A stretch of DNA of 64,000 nucleotides, taken from positions 682,001-746,000 of the forward strand of contig NZ_BIME01000002.1 in NCBI RefSeq assembly GCF_004000925.1, read 5' to 3'. The notes below the pieces were generated by a model. The model was not told the origin of the DNA, did not search any database, and saw only the letters and a list, made by a program, of their open reading frames with translations. Of this stretch, positions 53,556-62,574 are shown piece after piece; the stretch's first letter is position 1, and every line of letters starts with the position of its first letter. This DNA comes from Paenibacillus illinoisensis NBRC 15959 (GTDB taxonomy: Bacteria; Bacillota; Bacilli; Paenibacillales; Paenibacillaceae). Made by a program: the position numbers and the translations under genes.

Positions 53556-54893
53556 ATGAAAAAACGCAGTACGTTAATCTCCTTCGTTACAGTCCTTATT
53601 ATGTCACTTGTTTTTACAGCATGTGGTACTCCTTCTGATTCAAAAACGGAAACACAGCAATTAGGCGCTAATGCTGGTGAGAATGCAACAGAATTGTCAT
53701 TTTGGACATTCGTAGATTTGCACGGCAAGCATTTAGATAAAATGCTGGGATTATGGAACCAACAGAACCCAGACAAACAGATTAAGTTGAATGTAACGGT
53801 TATGCCTTACGATGATATGCACAACAAGCTCTTATTGGCAGTTACAAGCGGAAAAGGTGCTCCTGATATCGCGGATATCGAGCTTGGTCAATTCCCTAAA
53901 TTCTTGGAAGGTGACAACGTTCCACTGGAATCTTTGAATGATGTATTTGCACCATACAAAGACGTTGTTGTTCCTTCACGTGTCGAGATTTACTCCAAAG
54001 CCGACCAGGTTTATGGCTTTGATTATCACGTAGGTGCTACGCTTGCTTTCTACAACACTGAAATTCTCGAACAAGCAGGTGTAGACTACAAGACAATCAA
54101 AACTTGGGAAGATTACAAACAAGCAGGCATCAAGGTTTATGAAAAGACTGGCAAGTACTTAGGTACTGCTGATACATCAGCTACGTGGCAAGCATCGCTG
54201 CTGCTAGCTCAGCAAAACGCAGATTTTACAGATGAAAATGGTAATCCAAAAGTGAACTCGCCTGAAATGATTAAAGCGTATGAAATGTTAGTCGATCTGC
54301 AGAAGAACAATGTTATTCATACGATCCCTGGCGGACAACCCGACACAGAAGAAGCAAAAGGCGAATACAACAAAGGCAACTACGCAAGCGCATTGATGCC
54401 TGAGTGGTACATGTCCCGCTTTGTAAACGAAATGAAGGACCTTAAAGGGAAGTATGCAATTGCTCCATTGCCTGTATTTGAAGAAGGTAATCCTCGTTCC
54501 GTTGGCTTAGGCGGTACTGGCACAGTTGTTACTAAGAATGGTAAAGACGTTCAGTTGGCCAAAGAATTTGTAGCCTTTGCCAAGCTTTCGAAAGAAGCTA
54601 CGACTGAAATCTGGAATACACTTGGTTTTGACCCAATCAACATGGAAGTATGGAAAGATGATGCAGTAACGAAAAACCCTGATAATGAATACGTCCAATA
54701 CTTCAAAACAAATGCATTTGATACTTTGAATGAAATCAAGGACGAAATTAGAGCAATCAAGTCCGTTAAAGCTTCACCGACCATCGGCAATATATTCAAT
54801 ACGGTTACCTTGAATGCTATCTTTGAAGATGGCCAAGACGTGAAGGAAGCGCTGGATGAAGCACAAGAAGCAATTGAACAAGAATTGAAATAA
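53556..54893 (+). CDS. ABC transporter sugar-binding lipoprotein
   Basis: 445 residues from ATG 53556, the first start with a good site (AGAGAGG) and a proper signal; a longer frame from a TTG at 53475 is unlikely. Signal peptide with lipobox FTAC (Cys23), then family 1 binding-protein features: ELSFWTFVDLHGKHLDKML, SGKGAPDIADIELGQF, YGFDYHVGATLAFYNTEIL, and YASALMPEWYMSRF. It delivers sugar to the permeases at 54978 and 55876. With an intracellular GH43 at the operon end, pentose oligosaccharides are likely ligands. Confidence 0.9.
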   Translation: MKKRSTLISFVTVLIMSLVFTACGTPSDSKTETQQLGANAGENATELSFWTFVDLHGKHLDKMLGLWNQQNPDKQIKLNVTVMPYDDMHNKLLLAVTSGKGAPDIADIELGQFPKFLEGDNVPLESLNDVFAPYKDVVVPSRVEIYSKADQVYGFDYHVGATLAFYNTEILEQAGVDYKTIKTWEDYKQAGIKVYEKTGKYLGTADTSATWQASLLLAQQNADFTDENGNPKVNSPEMIKAYEMLVDLQKNNVIHTIPGGQPDTEEAKGEYNKGNYASALMPEWYMSRFVNEMKDLKGKYAIAPLPVFEEGNPRSVGLGGTGTVVTKNGKDVQLAKEFVAFAKLSKEATTEIWNTLGFDPINMEVWKDDAVTKNPDNEYVQYFKTNAFDTLNEIKDEIRAIKSVKASPTIGNIFNTVTLNAIFEDGQDVKEALDEAQEAIEQELK

Positions 54894-54915
54894 ATTCAAT
54901 AAGTAAATGATTTGA

Positions 54916-54953
54916 TTAAACCTGTCGGCAGGTATAGTAGTCGGCAGGTTTAA
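54916..54953 (+). other. intercistronic hairpin between binding protein and permeases
   Basis: TTAAACCTG (54916-54924) pairs with CAGGTTTAA (54945-54953), without a strong T tract. Such hairpins commonly stabilise the binding-protein message so that it is made in excess over permeases. Confidence 0.55.
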
Positions 54954-54977
54954 CCATAGTCAAGGGAGATTGAGAAT

Positions 54978-55874
54978 ATGATAAAGAAATTTGTATACTC
55001 TCAAAAGGTTGCACCTTATGTTTTTGTATTGCCATTTATACTCATATTTTTGTTATTCTGGTTCTATCCGCTTGTAAATTCATTCGTAATGAGCTTTCAA
55101 GATAAGATGTTGGGACAGGATCCTAAATGGGTTGGTGAAGCGAATTATTCGAAATTACTTACAGATAAAGTGTTTTTGACGGCTATTAAAAATAGCGTTG
55201 TGTACATGTTAGGAACCTTAGTGCTATTAATTCCCTTTCCCATGTTATTCGCCGTTATGATCAACAGTAAGTTAATGCTGGGAAGAGAGTTTTTTAAATC
55301 TTCGTTCTTTCTCCCTGCATTGACATCTGTCGCAGTTGCGGGTACCATTTTCCGCCTTACATTTGGTGAAATGGAAGGTTCATTAATGAACAGTTTCCTA
55401 GGTCTATTTGGTGTAGAGCCTATTAAATTCCTGAAAGACGGAGAATGGAGTATGGCAGCACTGTTAATCCTCGCATGTTGGAGATGGACAGGTGTTAATA
55501 TGCTTTACTATCTATCCGGTTTGAAAAGCATTGACAATGAATATTATGAGGCTGCTTCAATTGACGGGGCATCGGCTTGGCAGAAGTTTAGAACGATTAC
55601 AATGCCATTATTGAAGCCGACCACGGTATATGTTACGACAATTAGTGTTTATGCAGGTTTAGCTATGTTTACCGAGAGCCTGATGATGTTTAACGGTAAC
55701 AATTCACCCAAAAATATTGGCTTAACCATTGTTGGATTTCTGTATAGACAAGGGATTGAGAAGAATAAGCTGGGTTACGCAGCTGCAGTTGGTATCATTC
55801 TGTTAGTCATTGCTATGGTTATCAATTTAACGCAGTTGAAATTAAGTGGAATGTTCAAAAAGGAGGAGGATTAA
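54978..55874 (+). CDS. sugar ABC transporter permease (MalF/UgpA type)
   Basis: 298 residues with six transmembrane helices; KVAPYVFVLPFILIFLLFWFYP opening, EAA loop EYYEAASIDGASAWQKF and a GYAAAVGIILLVIAMVINLTQLKL last helix. CAAGGGAG is upstream. It ends 2 nt before the next permease start. Codon use and composition are more AT-rich than in the first operon. Confidence 0.9.
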   Translation: MIKKFVYSQKVAPYVFVLPFILIFLLFWFYPLVNSFVMSFQDKMLGQDPKWVGEANYSKLLTDKVFLTAIKNSVVYMLGTLVLLIPFPMLFAVMINSKLMLGREFFKSSFFLPALTSVAVAGTIFRLTFGEMEGSLMNSFLGLFGVEPIKFLKDGEWSMAALLILACWRWTGVNMLYYLSGLKSIDNEYYEAASIDGASAWQKFRTITMPLLKPTTVYVTTISVYAGLAMFTESLMMFNGNNSPKNIGLTIVGFLYRQGIEKNKLGYAAAVGIILLVIAMVINLTQLKLSGMFKKEED

Positions 55875-55875
55875 A

Positions 55876-56724
55876 GTGGGCAAAAGTCAGACGAGGGATA
55901 ATTTTATTTCCAGAATAGTTATTATTTGTTTGTTTATTATACTATTCGTTATCATTATGATTCCATTCTATGCAGTGACCCTGTCTTCCTTTAAACCAGG
56001 TGAATCATTAATTAGATATGGTCTTAACCTAAGTTTGGATTTTAGTATTATGAGTTTTGACAATTTCATTTATCTGTTTACTGGAGAACATGATTATTTT
56101 GTTTGGTTTTGGAACAGTATGACTTTAACCATCGTTCAAGTGGTTTTAACACTTTTTGTAAGCGCATTTGTTGGATATGGTTTCGCAGCATATGATTTTA
56201 AAGGGAAGAACTTCCTCTTTATATGTGTTTTGCTCATTATGATGGTGCCTTTCGAAATACTGCTGGTTCCTTTGTACAGCCTAATTAATGATTTGGGAAT
56301 GGTGAATAGCTATTCGGCAATTATTCTGCCAGGTGTGGCCAATGCTGCGACAATATTTTTCTTCAGGCAATATCTAAGAAGCATACCCAAAGAGATTATT
56401 CAATCTGGGCGGGTTGATGGCGCAAACGAGTATGCAATTTATTTCAGGCTCATTATGCCAATTATGAAGCCATCCTTTGCAGCAATGGCCATTCTTAATG
56501 GTATGAATAGCTGGAATAATCTGTTGTGGCCATTCATGGTATTAGGAGATCAGAGTAAATATACACTTCCAATCGGTTTGAAAACGTTGTTAACTCCTTA
56601 TGGCAATAACTATGACCTATTGATCGTAGGCTCCTTCTTCTCCATCATTCCAATTTTCATACTGTTTATTGCTTTCCAGAAATATTTTATAGACGGTATG
56701 ACTGCAGGTGCTGTTAAAGGGTAG
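55876..56724 (+). CDS. sugar ABC transporter permease (MalG/UgpE type)
   Basis: 282 residues from a GTG at 55876, preceded by AAAGGAGGAGG at the proper distance; the longer frame from 55846 starts inside the previous gene and would carry that site within its coding sequence. Six helices, EAA loop EIIQSGRVDGANEYAIYF (the second position departs from the usual EAA) and C-terminus YFIDGMTAGAVKG. Confidence 0.9.
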   Translation: MGKSQTRDNFISRIVIICLFIILFVIIMIPFYAVTLSSFKPGESLIRYGLNLSLDFSIMSFDNFIYLFTGEHDYFVWFWNSMTLTIVQVVLTLFVSAFVGYGFAAYDFKGKNFLFICVLLIMMVPFEILLVPLYSLINDLGMVNSYSAIILPGVANAATIFFFRQYLRSIPKEIIQSGRVDGANEYAIYFRLIMPIMKPSFAAMAILNGMNSWNNLLWPFMVLGDQSKYTLPIGLKTLLTPYGNNYDLLIVGSFFSIIPIFILFIAFQKYFIDGMTAGAVKG

Positions 56725-56752
56725 CAAATATTATGATGAAGCAGGTGATAAG

Positions 56753-57736
56753 ATGAAAATGCAACAAAGAGCATTGCACGACATTCAACCATTAATTGAG
56801 CAGAGAGCAGATCCTTTTATGTACCGACATTCGGACGGTTATTATTACTTCGTAGCATCCGTTCCGGAGTATGATCGGATTGAAATCCGTAGAACTGAGA
56901 ACCTTGAGGGCCTTGTGACATCAACTCCTGTGGTGATCTGGAGAAAACGCGAGACGGGTATCCTTAGTGCCAACATTTGGGCGCCTGAACTGCATTTTAT
57001 TGATGACAAATGGTACGTGTATTTCGCTGCCGCACACACGACGGATACGAATGAAGGCTTGTTCGACCATCGGATGTATGTGCTAGAGAATGACAATGCC
57101 AATCCGCTCGAAGGCAGTTGGACGGAAAGAGGACAGGTTCGTACCGCGTGGGAAAGCTTCGCCCTCGATGGCACTACCTTTGAGCATAATGGCAGCCGTT
57201 ATTACGTATGGGCACAAAAGGATCCGAATATCGAAGGTAACTCTAATCTGTATATATCTAAAATGAGCAATCCGTGGACGCTGACTGGGCCGCAAACGAT
57301 GATTTCGATGCCGGAATTTGACTGGGAGATCATTGGTTATAAAGTGAACGAAGGCGCAGCATTTCTTCGCAAGGGTAATCGGGTATTCCTTTCTTATTCG
57401 GCTAGCGCCACTGATTTCAATTATTGCATGGGCCTGCTTGAAGCCGATGCGGATGCTGATTTGCTCGATGCCACCTCATGGCGCAAGTCGCAAGCAGCGG
57501 TTTTCTCGACAGATGAGAGTATCTCGATGTATGGTCCTGGTCATAATTCCTTCACGGTGTCAGAGGCCGACGAAAAGACGCTATTTGTGTTTCACGCAAG
57601 AACCTACAAGAACATTATAGGAGATCCGCTGTACGATCCGAATCGCCATACATTTGTGACGGAGCTTTTGTGGACGGCTGACGGCAGACCCGATTTCCGC
57701 GGTTCGGTCGCAGCACTTGCACGTTCTGTACAGTGA
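56753..57736 (+). CDS. intracellular glycoside hydrolase family 43
   Basis: 327 residues, no signal peptide, five-bladed beta-propeller of GH43. Putative catalytic set: Asp20 (RADPFMYRHSDGYYYF), Asp139 (FALDGTTFEHNG, transition-state pKa modulator) and Glu200 (VNEGAAFLRKGN). APELHFIDDKWYVYF is a family block. GH43 enzymes are arabinofuranosidases, xylosidases or arabinanases; subfamily and substrate are not certain. Last gene of the operon, so it cuts imported oligosaccharides in the cytoplasm. ATG 56753 is chosen over an upstream frame that begins inside the permease gene. Confidence 0.85.
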   Translation: MKMQQRALHDIQPLIEQRADPFMYRHSDGYYYFVASVPEYDRIEIRRTENLEGLVTSTPVVIWRKRETGILSANIWAPELHFIDDKWYVYFAAAHTTDTNEGLFDHRMYVLENDNANPLEGSWTERGQVRTAWESFALDGTTFEHNGSRYYVWAQKDPNIEGNSNLYISKMSNPWTLTGPQTMISMPEFDWEIIGYKVNEGAAFLRKGNRVFLSYSASATDFNYCMGLLEADADADLLDATSWRKSQAAVFSTDESISMYGPGHNSFTVSEADEKTLFVFHARTYKNIIGDPLYDPNRHTFVTELLWTADGRPDFRGSVAALARSVQ

Positions 57737-58052
57737 ACGAGTGTCCCAACAAGGTTGGTTGATGGATTTGAGTTCGTTTATCCAACTTGCCAAAGAGAGA
57801 CAGTAAGAACATCGAAGGCACCCATTTGGGTGCCTTTAATTTCGCTCTACAGATAAGCCCAAGGAATCAGCGTTGGCGACCCTGTTGCATTTGCCGATGT
57901 AGGCGGCTTCTGTTTTACTGCAAGGCTCGAATGCCCACTATTTAACAAAAGATAGTTATGCGGTTAAGGAGAGTACTGTAATTCTAGTTATCTAGGGACA
58001 AGATTTTGTACCGATTGCCAGAATGGTCGATTTAACAAATTCTTTATTAATC
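57737..58052. other. gap with terminator and short IS-like scrap
   Basis: Contains the terminator at 57815. A stop-free scrap (AQGISVGDPVAFADVGGF) at about 57856-57910 may be a peptidase remnant. GGGACAAGATTTTGTACCG near 57999 resembles text at 51704-51720. Nothing else supported. Confidence 0.4.
57815..57842 (+). terminator. terminator of the GH43 operon
   Basis: AAGGCACCC/GGGTGCCTT stem with loop ATTT, then TAATTT. Confidence 0.85.
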
Positions 58053-58523
58053 CTAACTTTCATTTATGCTCTTGATATTTTTAATTGTTGCAAAGTGCAT
58101 TGCTTCATGGTAAATCAGAAAACCCAGTAATTCTTCTACATTTGTAAAGATAAGTCCTGTAGAAGACTTGTAATGAGGATTGATTTCTTCTTTCAATTTG
58201 CTTGAAAGTATCGATTCAACCCTTTCAATTTGTTCAGTTAACAAGGCGATTATTTGAGACATCGTTGGAGGCTCTATATTCCAGTCAGACGGTTGCGTTC
58301 CTGGATCAAACAACTTGCTAAAATTAGCAGGATAATTGGTTTCTTCCCCCGTAAGTTGGAAAGCGAACTTCTCATGTATAACATACATGTGGCCTAGATT
58401 CCATTTTATATTGTTTTTCAAACCTGGTGGAATGATTTCCGAGGCGGAGTCATTTATATTCCTCACATTTTCAACTGCTTGACGGCGAACAAATCCCAAT
58501 TGATCTGCCACAAAATTGCTCAT
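58053..58523 (-). CDS. DinB-like family protein
   Basis: 156 residues, four-helix bundle of the DinB/YfiT group. The potential metal-binding His are in NLGHMYVIHEKFAF and IYHEAMHFATIKN. The start at 58523 (MSNFVADQ) has a GGGGGG ribosome-site-like run upstream; an in-frame ATG at 58538 sits before that run. These proteins are thiol-transferase-like or of unknown function. Monocistronic by appearance. Confidence 0.8.
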   Translation of the reverse strand: MSNFVADQLGFVRRQAVENVRNINDSASEIIPPGLKNNIKWNLGHMYVIHEKFAFQLTGEETNYPANFSKLFDPGTQPSDWNIEPPTMSQIIALLTEQIERVESILSSKLKEEINPHYKSSTGLIFTNVEELLGFLIYHEAMHFATIKNIKSINES

Positions 58524-58623
58524 GATTTTGCCCCCCATACAGTCTCTATTGAAATCGTTAAGAAAAAATCACTTGTTTTTTGGTGAAGAAATTCCGCTAG
58601 TTTTACTAAAAAACACTTTTGCG

Positions 58624-59205
58624 TCAGTGACCAGAGTTGCTTTTAGAAACATAACTTGAGACTCGTTGTGATAGATTTGCCAACGCACGTTCAAAATAGG
58701 ATTCATCATGAAGTGCTCTACTTAGAATTAATGCCCCTTGGATACTAGCAATTGTTTCCTCTGAAATTTGGTCAGCCGTCTCTTTAGAGATACCTGTTTG
58801 AACTAGTGCCGCGCTTAAGGCTTCAATCCATCGTATAAAATATTGCTGAATTACAGCAGCGAATCGATCTCTTGTTTCGTCCAATGCGAATGCACCAATA
58901 AGACATATACGCTGACCAGATTGAAAATAAGTATCGACCTCTTGCCACATATGATCAATGGCTGCTTGGGGTTCATTCTGTTCGAGCGGTTCAAAAATGT
59001 TCTTGATAAACCATTGATCAATATGAGCAAGAATTTCAGCAGCCATCTCATCTTTTCCACCCGGAAAGAAATAATATAAGCTTCCTTTAGATAGACGCGT
59101 CCGGGCTGTAATTTTACTCAAAGATGCCCCCTCATAACCTAATTCACGAAATACCTCAGTAATAAGAGGGATGACATCGGATTTTTCAAAAACGGTACGA
59201 GTCAT
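58624..59205 (-). CDS. TetR family regulator (YxaF/LmrA-like)
   Basis: 193 residues; helix-turn-helix [36 protein letters not shown] at about 27-62, with the [13 protein letters not shown] block of the YxaF/LmrA subgroup, and a TetR_C domain with [15 protein letters not shown]. It overlaps the upstream DUF1348 gene by 4 nt (ATGA). The perfect palindrome at 59699 upstream of the pair is a likely autoregulatory operator. Confidence 0.88.
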   Translation of the reverse strand: MTRTVFEKSDVIPLITEVFRELGYEGASLSKITARTRLSKGSLYYFFPGGKDEMAAEILAHIDQWFIKNIFEPLEQNEPQAAIDHMWQEVDTYFQSGQRICLIGAFALDETRDRFAAVIQQYFIRWIEALSAALVQTGISKETADQISEETIASIQGALILSRALHDESYFERALANLSQRVSSYVSKSNSGH

Positions 59206-59663
59206 AGGTTTAACTCACTTAGGCTTGGGTGTTCAGCTGGGCGCGTGCCCAGAGGCCAATGAAATTTTCGTTCCTCTTCCTTAATCGGCATGTCATTAAT
59301 CGAAGCAAATCTACGCTTCATCAAGCCGTCGTCAGCGAATTCCCAATTCTCGTTTCCATACGATCTGAACCAATTTCCACTATCATCATGCCATTCATAT
59401 GCGAATCGAACGGCAATAAGGTTATCTGTAAATGACCAAAGCTCCTTGATCAGGCGGTAGTCCAGTTCTTTGGCCCATTTTCTAGTTAGTAAAGAGACAA
59501 TTTCTTGGCGGCCTGTTATAAATTCGCTCCGATTTCTCCAATAACAATCCTCAGTATACACAAGTGAGACGCGCTGAGGGTCTCGGCTATTCCAGCTGTC
59601 TTCGGCCATACGAGTTTTTTGGATTGCTGTCTCACGAGTGAATGGGGGAGTTAAATTATTCAT
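59202..59663 (-). CDS. DUF1348 (NTF2/SnoaL-like) protein
   Basis: 153 residues with the DUF1348 pattern [36 protein letters not shown], then [27 protein letters not shown] and [12 protein letters not shown]. The cone-like NTF2 fold could bind a small ligand; no enzyme activity is established. ATG 59663 has GAGGAAAAC upstream, and a longer frame to 59750 crosses the promoter. First gene of an operon with the TetR regulator. Confidence 0.85.
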   Translation of the reverse strand: MNNLTPPFTRETAIQKTRMAEDSWNSRDPQRVSLVYTEDCYWRNRSEFITGRQEIVSLLTRKWAKELDYRLIKELWSFTDNLIAVRFAYEWHDDSGNWFRSYGNENWEFADDGLMKRRFASINDMPIKEEERKFHWPLGTRPAEHPSLSELNL

Positions 59664-59698
59664 TAAGTTTTCCTCACTTTCTATACCGTTTGTGTTAG

Positions 59699-59718
59699 TA
59701 TAAACCGATCGGTTTATA
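59699..59718. promoter_or_regulatory. perfect 20-bp TetR operator palindrome
   Basis: TATAAACCGATCGGTTTATA is a perfect palindrome 36-55 bp upstream of the DUF1348-TetR operon, in the expected promoter position. AACCGATCGGTT-like cores are typical of TetR operators. Confidence 0.75.
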
Positions 59719-59889
59719 AATGCAAGTTTACATCCCAAATTCAATACCAATTTCGAATCAGATAGGTTTAGCTGATAAACATAAAGTCTTGAGATTGACT
59801 ATTCAATTGAATTACATAGTCGAACTGAATAGAGGGGAGCGGATATGAAGCATAAATTTTTACCTTTGTCGAAACCATGCATTACATTC

Positions 59890-60066
59890 TATTAGTATTC
59901 TTGGCTGATAGGCCTGCATCGGATTAACGACTTCAAACAATTAATGATGATCTTCGAGAAAACGAGTAACAGGAAGATGGTAATGTCCTGTTGATTCCAA
60001 AATGATCATAGGTTGGTGATCCGTTTGCTCCTCATTAAGCTTTAAGAACGTATGGAAAGCTTTATG
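59890..60066 (-). pseudogene. IS110 family transposase fragment
   Basis: A minus-strand frame reads FHTFLKLNEEQTDHQP, then MIILESTGHYHLPVTRFLED, an in-frame stop at 59941, then LFEVVNPMQAYQPR. ESTGHYHLP and VNPMQAYQ are typical IS110 (DEDD transposase) blocks. About 60 residues of roughly 400 remain, so the element is dead. No clear ends found. Confidence 0.7.
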
Positions 60067-60096
60067 GTCCTTCACGAGTGCGAAGGACCATAAAGC
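60059..60096. repeat. 15-bp perfect inverted repeat
   Basis: GCTTTATGGTCCTTC (60059-60073) and GAAGGACCATAAAGC (60082-60096) are exact complements with an 8-nt loop; pairing continues outward as GGAAA/TCTTTCC with a bulge. It lies at the end of the IS110 remnant and partly uses transposase coding sequence. Confidence 0.7.
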
Positions 60097-60135
60097 TCTT
60101 TCCGTAAGGCTTACCTTTGTCTAGAAAGCATAAGG

Positions 60136-60160
60136 AGTCGTCATATGGGCGGCTTTTTTC
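60136..60160 (+). terminator. weak terminator-like hairpin
   Basis: AGTCGTC/GGCGGCT stem with G-T pairs followed by TTTTTT. A diverged member of the hairpin type at 37963 and 51646. It has no gene on its strand. Confidence 0.45.
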
Positions 60161-60171
60161 TTCATCGTGCA

Positions 60172-61551
60172 TTAATCCGGTGATTTATAAGATCCTGCGC
60201 GATCAATCATTACCTTCCAATCCTCTGCTTCATAAGGCATGCTGTCCTCATTCTCCGGTACGCCAAGCTGAACCTCAAGAATTACCATCCTGGTTTCGGC
60301 CAGAATAGAAAAGAGGCTATTCAAGGTAATCGCAAACTGATTGCCTGTGGTCACCTGCCTGATCTGCCCGTTAATAAGCACCTGCCCACTGCCTGAAATG
60401 ACAGTCCATGCTCGGCACCCTAATCGATGCTGGCGTAATCCGATATGTTTGCCAGGCAAAAGCGTCATATTTAATGTGGTTACGGTTGTATTTTCGTCTT
60501 CTACCGATCTCTCCATGACGCGATAGCTGCCCCAAGTTGCCTCGACGTACATCGGTTGCAGTGGAATACTGCCCAATTGCTCTTTAATTTCATTTGAATC
60601 TTTTTTGTTGGCTATGAGAATTCCGTCCGGACTTGCGACAGTGATAATACCTGGGACTCCGATGACGTGGATCGGGTAGGGGAGCTCGTTAACGATGTAG
60701 GAATCCGGGGAGGATTCGGATATTTTGCCATGTCCCAATACATTGGAATCCAACTGATCACAAAGAGCATCCCAGCTCCCGATATCCTGCCATACACCCT
60801 CATATGGCAGTACAACAGCCCGTTGCGATTGTTCAGCAACTTGTTTGTCAAAACTGCGTTCAGGCAACTGTTCATACAGGGCTAACAATTGATCGTAATG
60901 AACCGGAAGGCCATTTTTTTCAATATGGGACAACATAAACGCAAGAGAGAAGGCATACACCCCGCAGTTCCACAATGCGCCATGCTGTAGCAGGGTTTCA
61001 GCGACATCCAATTCAGGTTTCTCTATGAATTGTGTAACCGGTGCATAACCATTAGGTTCTTTTTTTCCTGGCAGGATGTATCCATATTGTTCTGAAGCGT
61101 ATGTGGGCCTTGTCCCAATTAAAATGATATCGGCATGAGTCTGTTTCAATATATCCGGAAGTAATTTGAAGCTCCTGAAAAAGTCCTCATCTGCGAACAC
61201 ATCCGCTGGGGCGATACAAATCATATCGTCAGGTTCAGCCGCTCCGGAGGATTTCAGATACAAGGTCGCCAAGGCAGCTGCGGTAAAAGTCCCTCGCTTA
61301 AAAGGTTCTCCAATGACGGGTATCTTGCCTTTGGTATGACGGGCTGTAATGTCGGTCTGGTCCTGATGTGAAATGATGAGCGTTTGGTCCAGTAGGCCTG
61401 AGCTGTCAAGCTGGCGGCATACTCTGCTGATCATGGATTCTCTTCCGCCTGCAGGTGACGGAAGTATATCCACGAACAGCTTGGAGCGAAGCTCATTGGA
61501 CAGCGGCCAAAGCCTTTTGCCTGCGCCGCCACATAGCAGTACGATATGCAT
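60172..61551 (-). CDS. mannose-1-phosphate guanylyltransferase-like protein with cupin tail
   Basis: 459 residues from ATG 61551, which has AGGAGGAAGCC directly upstream. N-terminal nucleotidyltransferase (about 1-290): signature VLLCGGAGKRLWPLSNE, CIAPADVFADEDF and VTQFIEKPELDVAETLL; forms GDP-mannose or a related sugar nucleotide. The C-terminal cupin (about 350-445) occupies the place of the phosphomannose isomerase domain of ManC, but the metal motif normally HHHRAEHW reads QHRLGCRAW, so most metal-binding His are missing and isomerase activity is doubtful. It follows the DUF6492 gene by 10 nt in one operon, pointing to extracellular or spore polysaccharide synthesis. Confidence 0.82.
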   Translation of the reverse strand: MHIVLLCGGAGKRLWPLSNELRSKLFVDILPSPAGGRESMISRVCRQLDSSGLLDQTLIISHQDQTDITARHTKGKIPVIGEPFKRGTFTAAALATLYLKSSGAAEPDDMICIAPADVFADEDFFRSFKLLPDILKQTHADIILIGTRPTYASEQYGYILPGKKEPNGYAPVTQFIEKPELDVAETLLQHGALWNCGVYAFSLAFMLSHIEKNGLPVHYDQLLALYEQLPERSFDKQVAEQSQRAVVLPYEGVWQDIGSWDALCDQLDSNVLGHGKISESSPDSYIVNELPYPIHVIGVPGIITVASPDGILIANKKDSNEIKEQLGSIPLQPMYVEATWGSYRVMERSVEDENTTVTTLNMTLLPGKHIGLRQHRLGCRAWTVISGSGQVLINGQIRQVTTGNQFAITLNSLFSILAETRMVILEVQLGVPENEDSMPYEAEDWKVMIDRAGSYKSPD

Positions 61552-61561
61552 TGGCTTCCTC

Positions 61562-62377
61562 CTAAGCTCGGGGAGTTTTGCTATAGATTTTACGTTTGTG
61601 AAAGGAAAGAGATCGGTATTTAAGCGCAAAATTGCGAATTTGTTGTTCTTTTAACGAAGAAGCGTTCATGTTCAGACTTTTATTCATGGAACTCTTTAGG
61701 GTCATGCTGGCCGGGTTGTTCGAATACATAAAATTGGCATAGGTTTCATACTCAGAGAACCCAAACTGCTTCTTCTTATTGATATTCGAGATAATCGCTT
61801 TGTACCATGGCAGCTGATGGATCGTTTCGATTTTCTTTTTCAAAGCAGCGAGTTTCGATTTTTCGAACAGCATATAATGGGTGACAAAAGAGCGTGGGCG
61901 CGGCGCTTTCATTTTTAACAGCTTGCGGTAGGTGTTGAAATATTCTGGCTGACTCCAGTCGCGACAGTAAAATACCGTCTTATTTTCAACAATAAATGAA
62001 TGAGGTTTAATGAGCACCGTATCCGCATCCATCACCAGAAAGTGCTTCGCTCTCACAATGTGATCCCCGTTCATTTTAAGCAGTTGTTGATATAACCAGC
62101 CTGAGCGGTCCCAGCGGGATGATTGATAGTGTATATCGTTTTTGGTGATAGGCAGGACTGACCGCTCGTTAACAAAAATGCAGTTTTTGCGGGAACAAAG
62201 GTTTCTGATTTTGTTGCTGGTCGGGGAAACAATATAAATCTGTCCAATCGGGTGCCGCACATAACGGCGAATGCTATCGATAACCTGAGGAAGGGTGCTC
62301 AAATCTTTTTCAATCGCAGGTATAAGAACATCGATCATAGGCCCACGATTTAACTGTTTTCCATGCTGAACTGGCAT
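61562..62377 (-). CDS. DUF6492 family glycosyltransferase-like protein
   Basis: 271 residues with a GT-A-like start (MIDVLIPAIEKDLSTLPQVIDSIRRYV), a DxD motif in KHFLVMDADTVLIKP and the preceding SSRWDRSGWLYQQLLKM block. The family (DUF6492) is predicted to transfer sugars from nucleotide donors. GGGAGTTGAG precedes the ATG at 62377. It is the first gene of the operon with the guanylyltransferase, a plausible donor supplier. The acceptor is unknown. Confidence 0.72.
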   Translation of the reverse strand: MPVQHGKQLNRGPMIDVLIPAIEKDLSTLPQVIDSIRRYVRHPIGQIYIVSPTSNKIRNLCSRKNCIFVNERSVLPITKNDIHYQSSRWDRSGWLYQQLLKMNGDHIVRAKHFLVMDADTVLIKPHSFIVENKTVFYCRDWSQPEYFNTYRKLLKMKAPRPRSFVTHYMLFEKSKLAALKKKIETIHQLPWYKAIISNINKKKQFGFSEYETYANFMYSNNPASMTLKSSMNKSLNMNASSLKEQQIRNFALKYRSLSFHKRKIYSKTPRA

Positions 62378-62574
62378 CTTCTCAACTCCCTGGACAAATG
62401 GTTACATCTTGTTCATGATATGTGTGCAAAATTGGTTTGGTCAGGGCATGTGCGAATATACCATTTTTACGAACAAGGGCATTTGTTTAGGGTAGTTTTA
62501 TCGGTATTACATATACTGCATGATCTTGATGAAACATCAGGGTTGGATTCATTTGTTGAAGGGAGAAGTGTTAT

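Larger units (their letters stand above)
59664..60171. other. gap with operator and IS110 remnant
   Basis: Holds the palindrome at 59699, the broken IS110 transposase at 59890-60066, a long inverted repeat at 60059-60096 and a terminator-like hairpin at 60136. No intact gene. Confidence 0.6.

Noticed and set aside
57856-57940. M42-type aminopeptidase remnant (GISVGDPVAFADVGG)
   Set aside because: The similarity is limited to about 15 residues and there is no flanking support.
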